Part shown: positions 11,717 through 25,137 of the stretch, piece by piece | Layout of the letters: every line of letters begins with the position of its first letter | How positions within the stretch are numbered: the first letter of the stretch is position 1 | NCBI GenBank assembly: GCA_964304625.1 | Contig: OZ199838.1 | Location: forward strand, 13,268,001-13,332,000 | Length of the DNA: 64,000 nucleotides | Origin: Kudoa neothunni | Taxonomy: Eukaryota; Cnidaria | Direction of reading: 5' to 3' | Notes under the pieces: model-generated | Told to the model about the DNA's origin: nothing | Databases searched by the model: none | What the model saw: the letters and a program-made list of their open reading frames with translations, nothing else | Position numbers and translations under genes: made by a program

Positions 11717-14700
11717 ATGGAAGCTTCAAACACAACAAAAACATATGTTATAGAATATATGAGTACACTCTAATCATCTTATAATTATCAAATTATCACC
11801 GGAATTAGGAATACCGTGTATAGAAGTGGCTGTTTCACAATCAAAAATTCTCCTAGCTACACTGATAGAATGAAACGAAATAGTATATTGTTATAATATT
11901 CTTTGATGTAAATGCATGATAATGGTATTAATTTTATCTGTTAGTTTATATAATATCGCAATTTCGTTACCATTACGATTAATAGAGCAACTAAAACGAC
12001 GCAAATAAAGTCGTAAATTTAATTACTATTTAAATAAAAATAATCGTAACAACTTACACAATTATTGATGTTGTAATAGTCTAGTAAATTTTAGACAGGA
12101 AGAGTTCTTTTCATGAGGCCAACAAAAAAGAGGTCAACTCAATCGAAAGACAAAAGAGTATTGCCAAAATACGTAAATTAAAAGAAAATTGGGTAAGAAC
12201 TCCTATTGCTTTTGACACCTATGACAGTGTTTTTTTCTACGTGGACAATATGAACAATAATGACACCATTGAAAAACCAAATTCCCCGGAATCGTCGCCT
12301 GACACATATGAAAGTGTGGAATCTGTAATGAAGACTCTGTCCAACACAGAGTTAAAGTATCCATTGACTGTAAAACGGGTGGAAACTATCAAGGATAGAT
12401 ATCCAATTGTTCGTCCTTGCCCACAACCCATATCAATTATTCAAGAAACCTTGCCTTCCGCTAATAAAAATGAAGACACGCAAATAAATCGTTATAGTGG
12501 ATGTTACACAGATGATATGCATAGTATTTTCAGCGAGCTGGTTGAAGGTAGCTCAACTGAGTCTTTAAATGAAGAGCACCAACTTCAAAGTTTAAATTAT
12601 TCCGATAACGAAGGTAATATTTTTTAAATATGGGTGTTAGGGGTAATTTTGCAATTTTTTATGGCCCATCCTAGTGATTATTCCCTATAATTAATTATAT
12701 ACTTCCGGACATGGATATAATGAGACTATATTAATGATTCATATTTTGACACTTAAATAAAAGTGGTAATTCTTACTCAGTATAAGAAAATACTTATAGT
12801 GGAAAATATAAAATTGATTTGAAAAATTTTTGTAGTAGACTATATGATATTTTCGTATAATGACTTTTCCTTGTATTAGGAGGTTTTTATCAAAAAATGA
12901 TTGGATATTACAAGGTTTCATTGTGACTAGAAAGAAATTAAATGAAACCTAATAGTTAGTTATTTATAGATTTAAAGGAATCTAGAATGAGCATGATAAA
13001 AACTCATTAATATAATAATTCTGTCACAATTGCTGTATCAATGCGTTAGTGGGAATTCATTTTATCATTATCGTTGGATGTGATTCATCTGTATGCAAAA
13101 GGAAATTTTTAATCAAAAGGTGTTAATAATTCAGAAATTTTAATCGTGAAATAAATGAAATGAAATCGTTGGCATGGTATACGAATGAGTTGTTAAGACG
13201 TGAAAGCATCGAGCGCTAGTTCCAGGTTACACTCTAATGCAGTGCTTACGTACATATACTACTCCCATGCAAATTCGACGTTTGTTCTCAAACCTCGTTT
13301 AAAAATCTACACTAATTTCTTATTTAATGTGGATTTCGGGAGAAAAAAAATAACTCGACTGAAAAATATGCTGTCATTTTTTTTGATATCCTTTATCTAT
13401 TTCTACTATATATATATATATATATATACATAAAGCTGAGTTGTCCGTGTGTGCCCTTAAGTAAGTATGTGCGATAAAGTTATTTTCTTAATGAGAGTCA
13501 TATATAAAATTTTAAAAAGTTCGTGTCATTTAAAAAATCGTTTAACTGTTTTCACGCGACCAAAATTTCCAAATAGTATTTATAAAATAGTGATTTTGTC
13601 GATTTACAGTTTGTTTGTCGGGCTACATAACTTCAACTATAGGAATAAAGCCTGCTTATGTCATGGTGATGGTCGGTCGAAGTTAGCTTTCCCTTTTTTA
13701 TGCCCAATCAAATGTTAATTGAACGATGTCATCTCTCTTTACGTATAAGATTGACATGTTTATTTTATTGTTTGTGGGAATAAATTCCTTATGTTGGGAG
13801 TTTTAATGTAATTGACTTTAAGCATATTTTGGAGGTTCTAGTAATGGGTTTAGATATGACAAAAAGTCAATACTTTCATTATTCGTAGCGAGTTGGCAGT
13901 GCATGTTATAATCAGATAGATTGAAGCACTATAATACAAGTATTGTGTCCGTAGATTCCATTGAAATCGTACGTTATGTTGAAAATTCGGCGATTCAATT
14001 CAATGCAGATGGTTGTACGTTTACCTCATCCGACTAATTAAATTATTTCTGTTGATATAGGCCCTACTTGTGGTTGTTTGTTGGAAAAAGCACATTAATG
14101 TTTATGCGGGGCCAATGAATACTAATTTGCGCAATGAACATTTGTTTTATTGTGTTTCTTCATCTCTATTATTTTTTCTATTTTTTATCCCTTAAAAAAT
14201 TTGTGGTGCGCACATTTTCCGATCCGGTTCATAATTCGGCTTTAAACATCCCCTGGGCCAAAAAACAACATATTAGATTGCACTCTAAGAGAGTTTAAAT
14301 AATTCTGCAACAAAAATAAATATGGTACTGACCTTAAATTATCTAGCGTTGATGAGGAGACAAGAAATTGTTAATTAAAAATCGGGATTTACACATTCCT
14401 GCACAGAAATGATCATGATTTAAATTTCGACATCAAAATCGACAAAGTATGATGCTTTAAAAAATTCAGTTTGAATGCTTCTATACATCAATTTGAAACA
14501 TAATATTCTTTTGAATGTTATTAAGAAACGTCTCTATACGAAATGTACCCCAAGCAACGCTGGGCAGTTCGCGCTAGTTATTTATATTTATTCATGAAAT
14601 TCCGCAAATTTAATTGACATCTAAAATTTTAAATTAGGTTTATTGAATCAGCCTATGGTATATTATTTTAATAATATAGATAATTACAGATTTTGCGGTC

Positions 14701-17616
14701 CCATGGGGCAACGAACGTATTATTTTCATTTGTGTTTAACGATGCTATTTATAAGTAAGATATTTGATAATTGCAACTCAAGGATGTTTTTTTATTAACT
14801 AAATAATATATCAAATAATTGCTTAATTATAAAAAGTTTAAAAATATCATAGTAAAACTGACTATTTATTTGTGTATTTAATGTAATGAAATCAATAAAA
14901 TAGAAACATAATTTATGTTCCTTACCATACATTTTTTAACTTATAGAGTTATAAAATTTTTATTATTATATTTACTGGATTTTATTTAAACTGAATGTAA
15001 TAATTTCTATATAAAACGGATGGTTCGACATCGTAAAGAACATTATTTAAAGCACTTCAGTTTTCACAATAAAATTTAAGTCACAAAAATGTATAAATAG
15101 GTAAAAAAATTTATTGGGTAATATTTAAATCATTATTTGATTTGTTTACACATTTACATTTATAGAAAGTGGAACATTTAATAGACTTCATTTAATTTGG
15201 TGTTACGCATCTTTATGTTAAATAGATCAATCTTTTTAAATAGAAACATTATGCAAGTAATGTCTAATTTAAAAAAAATATAACTTTATCACTGACTGCC
15301 TCATGGGCCGGATGAGGAAAGCCCTGAGTAAAAATTGACCCGTGGGTAGGATTTTGCCGACTCCTGATACGGAGTTTCTAATGAGCGAGCGATAAAATGT
15401 ACTCTTAATTTACTTACTAACGCTTTTATTATAGAAAACAAGGAAGTTACGCTAAGAAAAACAATATCAATTGAAGAAAAACGACAACCACCTCCACGTC
15501 GACTTCGACAGCAACTCGGACAGCAAGAGAAAAACGAACAACTAAAACGCGAAGAACAACTAAAACACGAAGAACATCTAAAACACGAAGAACAACAAAA
15601 ACGTGAAGAACAACTAAAACACGAAGAACAACTAAAACGTGAAGAACGGCTAAAACGCGAAGAACAACTAAAACGTGAAGAACGGACTAAAACGCGAAGA
15701 ACAACTAAAAAAGCGAGGAACAACTAAAACGCGAAGAACAGCTAAAACACGAAGAACAGTTTAAAACGCGAAGAACGACTAAAACGCGAAGAACAACTAA
15801 GACGTGAAGAACGACTAAAACGCGAAGAACATCTAAAACGCGAAGAACAACTAAGACGTGAAGAACGACTAAAACGCGAAGAACATCTAAAACGCGAAGA
15901 ACAACTAAAACGCGAAGAACAACTAAAACGCGAAGAACAACTAAAACGCGAAGAACAACTAAAGCGCGAAGAACAACTAAAATGCGAAGAACAACTAAAA
16001 TGCGAAGAACAGCTAAAACACGAAGAACAACTAAGACGTGAAGAACGACTAAAACGCGAAGAACAACTAAAACGCGAAGAACAGCTAAAACACGAAGAAC
16101 GACCAAAACAATCAAATGTGTCTTCACTCATAAACGCTAGCGAAACGATTTCACTAGAGAGAATAAAAAGCCAATTTACTCGTTCAAATGCCTTTGATAC
16201 GGACTTATCATCCAGCATTAATTCAACAGACATGGAGTTGGATTACGTCTTACATGGAAAGGAGGATAACTTTTGGTACGGGAAAAACTATCGAGTTTAT
16301 CTACAAAATTTTGACTCAGCTTCGCTTTATTCAAAAAGAATATTGGAACTTTGCTCGGAACGAAACCAATTTCTCGCAAGGTGAATACTTTTAATAATTT
16401 TCATGTATTAAGGAGTAAACACCAGGAATATAAACCAGTTTAATTGTTTAAACTGTTGTCAGAGAATTATTCCTTATTTAGATCAGATATAAACTCCAGT
16501 TTACCAAATGTTAATAACAATTTTAGATATATTACGAGTGTGAGAGAGTGGAGTAACAAATGGAGAAGATTCAACGATTCAGTAAGGGGTGACACTCTAG
16601 CTCTTGATGGGGTGAAAGAAATAGTAGTTGACACAGTCCAACTTCTGATGGATAACGAGTGTTTACGGGCAGAACAATGCGAACATGAATTAGAAAACAC
16701 CCAACGAATTTTTTGTATCCCCATAATCAATCTAAAGACCGCCACATTGATAAAAGATAATCAGAAAGTTAAATTGGAACAATTTATTCAATATTACGAA
16801 AAACTTTTTTGGCACGAAATAAAAGAATGGACTACAAAAATTTATATTCTGAGACAAATTATATTAAAGTATCAAGCGGCAAAAGAGAAATATGATGAAT
16901 TAATAAATAGGTCTTTTAAAGAGAAAGGTAAATACTGGATTTTTATTTCTTATCTCCAAGTGATGTTATAGGAAGAGATAGAATGCAGAGAGAACTTGAG
17001 CAAAAAGATAAATGTGAAAATTTAATGAAAGAATGGAAAAAATTATATCCTTTGTTGAAAATAACCAAAAATAATTTTTTGAGTCGAATTAGAGCTCTCG
17101 GTGGCCACCTAGAAAAGAATGATTTAGAACGTCTCAAAATCTACAAGGCTTTGGCTATATACGTGAATTCCATATGGGAGAAACCAAAAAGGTAGCATGT
17201 TTGATAGGCGTTAATAAATAAGCTAAAAAATGTAGTGAAAATGAACTCCAATATAAATCCAAAGTTCTTCTTGATAAATTCAAACCTGAACTTGAAATTA
17301 AACAATGGTCTGAAAAATATGGTGCGACTACAGAGTATCCTGATGATGATTTTGAGGTGAGTTAAATTTTCATTTTTCTCAAAATCGTTTTTAATTCTGT
17401 TTTAGAAAATGTGTAACCCTAAAAATATGGTAGAAGGCATTCCCATTATTCGAAAAAGTATGAATTGGTATTTATTCAATGTGTATATTTTTACTTTTAT
17501 TAGGTTATGAATACCGAGTCTCCAGCCCCCAAAATAAATTACACAGATTCGTTTCACGTCAAAATTCTAAACGCAATAAATATGATTTCAAAATGAAACA
17601 AAAACCTTCCAAATAA
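11717..17616 (+). CDS. Coiled-coil protein with (QLKREE)n repeat, family unknown
   Basis: Model: join(11717..11762, 12095..12613, 15435..16380, 16482..16927, 16972..17191, 17236..17356, 17406..17457, 17504..17616). All junctions are GT-AG with matching phase; the first exon is tentative. The predicted protein is about 820 residues. It has a Ser/Asp/Glu-rich N-terminus. A basic, Pro-rich segment (KRQPPPRRLRQQLGQQ) leads into about 31 hexapeptides of the type EQLKRE, a long charged helix. The C-terminal half is helical and conserved-looking (KNYRVYLQNFDSASLYSKRI, FCIPIINLKTATLI, ILKYQAAKEKYDELI) and ends in a basic tail. I do not recognise the family; a cytoskeletal, centrosomal or ciliary scaffold would be typical for such a protein, but that is only inference. 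Three single extra bases at about 15,684, 15,712 and 15,760 break and then restore the frame inside the repeat. The 2.8 kb intron 2 carries a Helitron. Confidence 0.6.
13402..14577 (+). mobile_element. Non-autonomous Helitron, in intron of coiled-coil gene
   Basis: The 5' end is TC followed by a TA-rich run, then AAAGCTGAGTTGTCCGTGTG, a form common at Helitron 5' ends. The 3' end has the hairpin CCCAAGC-AAC-GCTGGG, then a short spacer and CTAG followed by T. That fits the Helitron rule of a stem-loop about 10 bases before CTRR and insertion ahead of T. No terminal inverted repeats or Rep/helicase coding sequence are present. A 5'-shortened relative lies at 28,600-29,561, and the two align across their central parts (for example AGATATGRC...AAGTCAATA and GATCATGATTT). 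Confidence 0.7.
13405..13430. repeat. (TA)n microsatellite
   Basis: An uninterrupted run of TA dinucleotides lies just inside the 5' end of the Helitron. Such runs are usual at this place in Helitrons of this type. Confidence 0.85.
15535..16105 (+). repeat. 18 bp tandem repeat coding for E-Q-L-K-R-E
   Basis: About 31 copies of GAACAACTAAAACGCGAA and close variants lie in a row within the third exon of the coiled-coil gene. Variation is mostly silent or conservative (CAA/CGA/CAT, CGC/CGT/CAC), which suggests selection for a charged helix. A subset of copies repeats in higher-order pairs, such as the ACTAAGACGTGAAGAACG units near 15,808, 15,850 and 16,030; these point to recent unequal exchange. 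Long open frames on the opposite strand (reading RVLVVL or SSRFSC) are shadows of the repeat. Confidence 0.9.
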
Positions 17617-19054
17617 AATGAGAATATTATATTATTTTTGTTGCTCTGTATTATTTTACAATGACAACGTTATTTGTAACTGTTTTCAAAGTATTTTGAT
17701 TAAATGTGTTAAGGCTAACCGTACAAAATTATTGAATCGCATACACCAATGTTTCTCAAATGGGAACATGAAATATTTCGATGACTTTGTGGATGCACAG
17801 ATAGCGTACACATAGTAAGGAGAACAAATATCTATTTAGACTTAATAAGTATATTGCTGAGTGCCATAAAATTTAATTTGAATTCATTATTTGGACAAAT
17901 ATATTTAATTTCTCATTTTATGTATCATAATATTTTTTGTGAAATATCTATTGATATATAAACTTTTCTAGACAAAAAATAATTTCTGGTAGAATTTCAT
18001 TTGATCATCTATGGATCTTGCTTTAACTCACAATATATATGAGAATAATACTATTCCAATTCAGAAAATTGTACATGGAAGCATTACGCGTTATCACCAT
18101 CTCGAGAATTACTCTCGGGCATTATCAAACCATAATCATTCTTGTTTATTTCATTTTTTTCCGTGAAAAATTAAGATGAGATTTTTTATGATAAAACCCT
18201 ATAGAACGGAAATTAACTAATATTTACCGCTGAATTTATTATATTTTTAAAATTAATGACATAATACGAATGTGATTATTTTTTCTTGTTATTTTATCAG
18301 TTTCTATGTAATGAGTCGATGAATGCGGTTACCTTAAAAAACACATATGAACGAAGCATCCAGAATAATACTTGGAAAAAGTTGAACTGTTTCATACCCC
18401 TTACGTAGAAGACTCAAAGATAAATGGAAGCCCGAATTTTCCCCGATTCCCAGTTGAATTCTAATGGGCATACTTTCGAATCAAGCCAAAAATCTAGTGG
18501 ATCACTAAATTGGAGATAATGCAATAAAACGAGATATTTAACTCTCATTTAGACTGCGAGAACGCGATATACAATATTATTAATATATCGCTTAGTAATA
18601 ATAATGCTCCTAAAAAAATTACTGAAAAATTCAATGACATAGTCGTGCAATTTATTGAGTTATTACAATAACAACAATTTGTACTAAATTAGAATGGGCC
18701 CATAATTAGAGATAATGGGGAGTTATTACTATTTGATGCAAGATAAATTAAAAGTTGGAAGTTTTTGAATTCTTATGTTAAAGATACCACTGAAAAATGA
18801 CCAAAGGAAAAGATAGTTACAATAAGATGCTAGAAAATTTAATTTCAAATTGAGAAATGACTAAATAATTATTTGTAAACCAATTGATTCCAATTTGTTT
18901 AAAATCTGGATAAATAGCGGGTTTTGAATTTTCTAAGAGATAATTAAATACATTGCGTAGTAACAGAAAAATTCAGGACAACAGGAACATTTCCAGGTTT
19001 CAACATTAAATCAAATTAATTAAATTACCCCTGCAATGATGCGAAAAACACACA
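17617..19054. other. Intergenic, nothing recognised
   Basis: This is the AT-rich region downstream of the coiled-coil gene. It has no conserved frame, splice-consistent exon or terminal repeat that I can see. Confidence 0.4.
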
Positions 19055-20032
19055 CCTTCCAACGATTTTCGGGATGTAATACACCCCACTCTTTTTTTAG
19101 CAATATTTATTCATAAAATAATTACAGATAAACTGGTAAAATTACAACGATTTATATCAACTATTTTTATAACAAAACGGTAATAATTATATTAAATAAT
19201 ACCCCAAAATCCGATAGATGAGATGACGTTGAGAGCCTTGGACTTTTTTGCACAAGAAATATAAAATCAACTGATAAAATAAATGCTATTTTCTCAATAA
19301 GGGCAGCTTTTATAATTACAATGATTTCTTTGACAATTACAAAATTTGTTGGCTGAAGTTCCTTATAGTATGTTTTTCCAAATAAATTGGAATACTGTAT
19401 TATTTCACGACAAATATTTTGGACAAAGGGAATCAAAAACAATCATAAACAAGTTGAACCCTTTGATAACAGTAAGCTGCTGGTTTGGGCGATCATTCAT
19501 AATATTTTCAATAGAAGTTCTCTACGTAGGGGGCTTATTTAGATTCCACGCATTGCGTTTCTTGTTATACAATGATCCGTAAGGGATATCAGATTCGTAA
19601 AATTCATCCGGATTTTCTGATCTTAAAAATAATGATCCAATCACTCACTAGATGATTGGTTTCCATTACTGTAAGCTTCAAAGGTGTTCGTCATTGTTGA
19701 AATGAACATGCGGAAATTAAATATGAGAGCTTAAGACATCAAATTAATCAAAATTTATTCGATAAATTTCCTCTAAACTTTTTTAAAACAGAGCACACAC
19801 AATAAAGCTTTTAATAAATGAAAATACACATGGGGTTATTACATCCCAAAAATCGTCGGAAGATTTTTTAATGTACTTATATAATATATTTTTTCCCAAA
19901 AATTACAACAATAAAATTTCGAATTATTCTACAAGAATAGCTCTATTTAAGCATGCGCAAATAGGAAGAAAAAAGTTATTGCTAGTTCAAATATTGTGTT
20001 GAGGTGTAATACACCCCAAAATCGTTAGAGGG
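19055..20032. mobile_element. piggyBac-type element, non-autonomous or decayed
   Basis: The right end reads outwards into TTAA (20,033-20,036). Its complement, CCCTCTAACGATTTTGGGGT followed by GTATTACACC, mirrors the left end CCTTCCAACGATTTTCGGGA followed by TGTAATACACCCC at 19,055. The left TTAA has mutated. CCCT next to TTAA and inverted ends of this length are piggyBac features. The interior (978 bp) shows no intact transposase. The reverse strand around 19,420-19,560 could be an eroded C-terminal part, but no catalytic residue can be placed. The same GTAATACACCCC motif recurs at about 20,222. Confidence 0.6.
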
Positions 20033-20537
20033 TTAATAGAGACTCTTAAGATAATTTTGTAAATATTAAAGTGATTAATCATATTTACCTTTTTATACGC
20101 TGAAATTTGATCGTTACCAAACAAAATTTCTTACAGACAATTTTCAGAACAATTTTTCCGAACATTGGATTATGATAAAATTTTGTTAATTTTTTACAGT
20201 CCGGAAGTGGGCAGACCCGCCGTGTAATACACCCCTACAATAAACTTATGCTGAACATAAATATTTGAGGAAAATTGAACTAGCTAAAATTTTATATTGG
20301 TTAAAATTGTTGTTTATTTTATAATAAGTAGCAGAAAATTTTTAAATGAGAAGAAATTAGCCTCTTAATCATCCCATAAGGCGCGGAAACGATTAATATG
20401 CGTACAAATTGAATTAATTAATGTCTTACAATATACTGGACAAATATTTTCCCTTCATCAATAAACTTTATATATACTTCCTCGTTTAATTAAGTTTATT
20501 TTTAAAATAATCCTTAAAATTGAATTATTGGTACATA

Positions 20538-21902
20538 CAATATTTCACGACCAAGATGCAAACATGGCGCATATCTATTAAAATGTTAGACTTACTTCTA
20601 AAAATGTCGATTCAAATTTAAAAAAATCTATGTAACACTGAAATAACAGACGAATTTATAAATTTTAATCATATATTTTTGTGTTTCTAGTTGTTGATTT
20701 CTTCCTTGTGCAAGTAGGCCGAAAATGATGGTTTCGAATGCTTCGCATAATTCGCACAGTTCACTTCTGTTATTTCTTTTGGGCTTTTTCAAATACATTC
20801 GAGTAGCTTTTAATATGTTTTGGGTCCTATCCGTTTCACAATAGATTTAAGTTGCCCAAATTCTTCCTCAATCGGATTAAGGAATGGCGAATAGGGTGGT
20901 AAACGCAAGAATTTATGGGGGTTGTTTTGAATCATTGACTTTACACTATCAGTTTTGTGGAATGCGATGTTATCCATTACTAAAATCGCTTTTTTATTGA
21001 ATTTGCGTCCAAATTTTCGAAAAGATCCGTTAAAATGAGGAAAAACAAATTGGTTTACACCTCCCGTGTGAATTTTAAATTCCCAAATCTTTTTACTGCT
21101 CATGGCTGCTACGAACGTAATATATTAGGATCTAATAGATTTCACTTTTAAGTTTGCTCTAGCTCCCGTAAGTGATCTGCCTTGAGTACATCGAATTGAC
21201 AGAGAAAACCTAGATTCGTCAATAAATAGAATTTTAGAATATTTTGGTTCCAGACGGATGTATTCGTTCACATAACTAAAAAAATCATAAGTCAATTATA
21301 AAAATTAATTTTATACTCATATCTTAAAGAAATAGTTCTAAAAGAATTCTTGTCCACTGACACTAATGGTATTTTTCAGTGTATAGTGAAATTCGTTCAG
21401 AACCCTGAAGAATGTTTGTAGAGAAGTCCGAATGGAGTATTTCTCGAAGACCTTTTCAGATAATTATTTAAGGGATAGCGTAGAATTGTCATCCACCTCA
21501 TTAAGAATCAATTGTTTTTGATCAGCGTTCAATAATGAACAGCGATCTCCACCTGTTGCCAGTCTTTCTTCTGATCCCGTTCGATTTATATTTTTGACAG
21601 TTCTACTTGTCGTAGGTTCGTGAATATCCAGGGATTCAGATATTTGACGGTTGGTGTTCCCATTCTGAATGGCTTTAGAAATTATATCAAAATATGATTA
21701 CTTGGAGTTGTTAGAAAATTTTTCCCTATCTTTCTTGTTTACAGTTTCGTGTTATCTTTTGATTTTATTAATAATTATTGTTTCAGCGGGCATATCTGAA
21801 TCTTAATTCTTAAAAACTGACTAGCGCGCGCCATGTTTGCATTTTGGCGGGATATGCCTGCATCTTGATTCGAAAAGTTTGTATCTTGGTCGTGAAATAT
21901 TG
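20538..21902 (-). mobile_element. Tc1/mariner (IS630-like) element with TA flanks
   Basis: The inverted ends CAATATTTCACGACCAAGAT (from 20,538) and the complementary ATCTTGGTCGTGAAATATTG (to 21,902) are identical over 20 bases. Both are flanked by TA, the Tc1/mariner target. The 1.37 kb interior carries one transposase on the reverse strand. The perfect ends suggest fairly recent movement, though the coding region is broken. Confidence 0.9.
20810..21690 (-). pseudogene. Tc1/IS630-like transposase, DD34E
   Basis: Read on the reverse strand, a helix-turn-helix region (RQISESLDIHEPTTSRTVKN) lies near 21,640. The catalytic domain follows, with FIDESRFSL near 21,215 (first Asp), VMDNIAFHKT near 20,980 (second Asp) and PYSPFLNPIEE near 20,890 (Glu). 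There are 34 residues between the second Asp and the Glu, as in Tc1 families. The triad is kept, but in-frame stops (near 21,470 and 21,135) and frame changes break the gene into pieces, of which 20,810-21,103 is the longest. This element could not make a full enzyme. Confidence 0.85.
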
Positions 21903-24365
21903 TAAACAATAAAAATATATAGATTATAATAAATCCAGTTATAACTATAGTAGTTTCTTAAGTTGATAATATAAATAAATAAAATAATATCATACTTTTA
22001 AATTATAAGATACCAGAGTTTTCTACCATACTTGTATCATTTCAATTCTCTAGCAGTTCTGTTATTGAAATATTTGATTGAAAGAAATAGAATAGAGTAT
22101 ACACCTATAAACTAAAGATAAAGTATTTAGTTAAACATTCAAATTGGGGTAAAACAGCTTTCCCTGTTTTATCCAACAAAATTAATATTTTTCAGAGCCT
22201 TTCGTAAATGTAATACATCGAAAATACCAAATTTCACGTTTAAAATATTTCAAACTGCAAATAAAAAATTAAGTTGTGAAAAGTTAATCAAACTGCTTCT
22301 TTATTTGAATAAATTTTTTTAATAAAAATAAACAGATTCCAAATCACATGATAAAAATGAAATTTAGTTGGTAGTCGTTGAATAGATGACAAGTTAGTGA
22401 TTAATTAATACTTCATGTTTGCTCAAAAAATTTGTACCAGTAATATATTAATTTTAAACGAGAAATAGCCACTAGATCTTATTTTAGAGAACACAATGTA
22501 GTTATTCTACCAAACACGCAATATTCTGATGCATAATAAGCGTAATCGACCGAATAAATAAAACTGGACGAACATATTATTAATCCAGAATAAAGATTTG
22601 AATATTTTTAATATTTGATTCGAAAGATTATAGAAATTTATACGGGTCACACTATTTTTTTGTAAAAATATAAGCCACGGTTAAAAAAGGTTGTTTTAAC
22701 TGCTTTAAAGCTTTATAGGATATGCAACTTTATATAAAGTTAGGAATAACTGATTTCAATAAATTAAAGCTTGATACCTTCAAATTTTTAGATGCCATAA
22801 TCACTTGAATTCAAACAACGCTTTTTGTATTTTTACGGCTATATAAACCCAACTAAATCTGAAATAAAGAAATTTATAAATAATTTACAAAACTCTCTTA
22901 TACATTAAATCAAATCCTTGAAACAAGTTAAATTATCAACACCATGCTAACTTTGTAAACAATGTGTATATAAAAATGTTTATTGGATTACTATAGGAGG
23001 ATATATAATCAAAAAGTTTCTATGGTCGAAGATGGCACAAATATGACTGAAGGAATTTTCTTAAAAATATACATTATTTCGAATTAATTATAAATCATAA
23101 ATTATGATTTATATGACAGAGCGTTAGAGATGTTTACGTGTGGTGGTGGTGGTGGTCGGATTTAATCAATGCATTGATTCGGTCAAATGTATCACTGCAA
23201 TTGCTTAAAAAATTAAACTTGATAGTTTACGCATTAGCTATTTGTTACATATGAAATGAAACGCAAATTAAAAAGGGTAGAAATTTTTAATCAGAAAAGG
23301 AATGAACCACAACAAGGCATTAGTGATTAACTCAAGCATAACACAAAATTCAATTTTTAAAATAGTCTCTGTATATTTTAGACTAATGCAGCCCAACACA
23401 TTAAATCATTAACAAAATAAAACTATTTTGGAATCTAATCGAAACTTAATGTGCTTATGCGGCGCATTTCGATAAAGTTAAGCTGTCATTGCCGAACCTT
23501 CTTAGCGAACAATATAATGCGCGAACGCACAGCGATACAAGAGATTAAAAGCAATTCGTTTCACGATTAACAAAAACTTTTAGTCCAACTCACCGTCCAT
23601 TTATAAACGATCTATTATTGCATTATATGGCGCCACTCGTATAGGAACGGAATCTATTCATTATTGATTTTATTCAGTTGGCGATTACAACACAATAAAC
23701 AGGAAAACCCGATTGGGAGACAAATATAGCATTTAGGATCCACGACAATTTACGATGTCACAATTGTATATATTGGTAATACGCTCAAAACAACAGTAAT
23801 TAAAATCTATCCCGATTATTTAAGAGATAATAATTTACATTAATTTTATTCGTAAGCAGAGTGTGAATAATCTAAATTGGTAAGTCCGATTTAAAGTAAA
23901 CAAATAATGAATTAGTAGGAGGATATTTTATTGCTTGCAGTTTACAAAAACCCAATAAAAATTTGTGTATGTGTCTCAAAGGTGGGCAACATTCGAATGA
24001 GCAAAATGATGTGGTTTACAACGTGTAAAACCGTTAAAAACCCTTGTGACATTGGTCGTTAAATCCTCCGAAGATTATAGGATTATCAATGAACAACTGG
24101 TTGACAATGTTTATCTATCAACTCACCTGTTTCTACTCATCATAAATATATTATACAAATATTATCCATCTATAAACTAATACAAATTATTAATTTAAGT
24201 TATAATAACTCAAAATTACGATAGAATGTATTGTCGGTTAATCTACATCTAAGTAGATTATAGCAACGCCTTATTTTTAATAAGCATATAGGATTATTCG
24301 GATATATTGCGCATAACCTAATCACAGTCGGTTTGGTCTGTAGTTGTGAATTCCAAGGATAAAAA
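21903..24365. other. Intergenic, nothing recognised
   Basis: There is no supported gene or bounded mobile element. A short (GGT)n run lies near 23,140. The right part is the upstream region of cofilin. Confidence 0.4.
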
Positions 24366-25137
24366 ATGGTACTTATTACATCCGATTTTCAATCACAACC
24401 ATGCATATATACGTGTGTGTCGCTATCACATTTAATATACCAATATTGACACTCACCTAACATTCATCGATTAGTATTGGTTTTTTTTCTACCTACACAA
24501 ATGTGTGTTTGTCGTGATCACCTCTGCTATAGTATTAATGGTGTTTGTTTGGTTCCACGGTTAGGATGTTTAATCTGTGACACTACTTATATTAGCGTGT
24601 GTGTGTGTGTGGGTGCTGTTATGCATAACAGCAACCAATCCCAATGTGTGTCATTCGATTTGAGTTATTTTTCACATGTAGAGTTCTGGTGTTGAGTGTG
24701 ATGATTGTGTCGCTGACAAATTCAAGGAATTTAAAATGGTCGGTAAAAGTGCTGTCAAAAAGAGAGCTATTTTGTTCAAAGTGAATGATGATATGACCAA
24801 AATTGTTCATGACACTGACTTCGATTCACTCCTTGGTTCCAGCGCTGATATGACTCACGATACTGAGTATCAAGCTTTTTTGGCTAAACTTCCGGCTAAC
24901 GATTGTCGATATGTTCTCTATGATGTTGAGGGACAACGTAGTGATGGCTGCCCCACCAGTAGTATTGTTCTTTTCAGTTGGGTACCTTCGTCTTGCTCTA
25001 TAAGAAAGAAGATGGTTTTCGCTTCTAGCAAAGATGCTATCAAAAACAAATTGCAAGGAGTTAAATGTGAGATTCACATGGAATCCGCTCAAGAATTCAC
25101 CTGGAATGATATTCTTGATCGTGTGAAGAAGTGTTAA
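24366..25137 (+). CDS. CFL: ADF/cofilin, actin-depolymerising factor
   Basis: ADF/cofilins bind and sever actin filaments in the cytoplasm. The main exon 24,682-25,137 follows a TGTAG acceptor and begins SSGVECDDCVADKFKEFK, matching the SGV-V-DEC---F-ELK opening of the family. It then has RAILFKVNDD, the long F-actin loop region, DCRYVLYDVE, VLFSWVPSSCSIRKKMVFAS and SKDAIKNKLQGVKCEI, the conserved actin-binding helix. Length is 152 residues including the initiator, within the usual range. As in many animal cofilins, the first exon is only the start codon. Two ATG|GT candidates exist: 24,366-24,368 (GATAAAAAATG|GTACTT) and 24,538-24,540 (TATTAATG|GTGTTT), and I cannot decide between them. Ser right after Met fits the phospho-Ser3 region. 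A piggyBac MITE starts 197 bp after the stop, so the 3' end of the transcript may use an AATAAA inside it. Confidence 0.92.
24597..24612. repeat. (GT)n microsatellite
   Basis: A short GT run lies in the first intron or upstream region of cofilin, between the two candidate start exons and the main exon. Confidence 0.7.

Noticed and set aside
15301-16233. Three long reverse-strand frames with striking periodic peptides (RVLVVL and SSRFSC types)
   Set aside because: They are the antisense readings of the 18 bp coding repeat of the coiled-coil gene; periodicity and length follow from the repeat, and the forward frame has matching splice signals.
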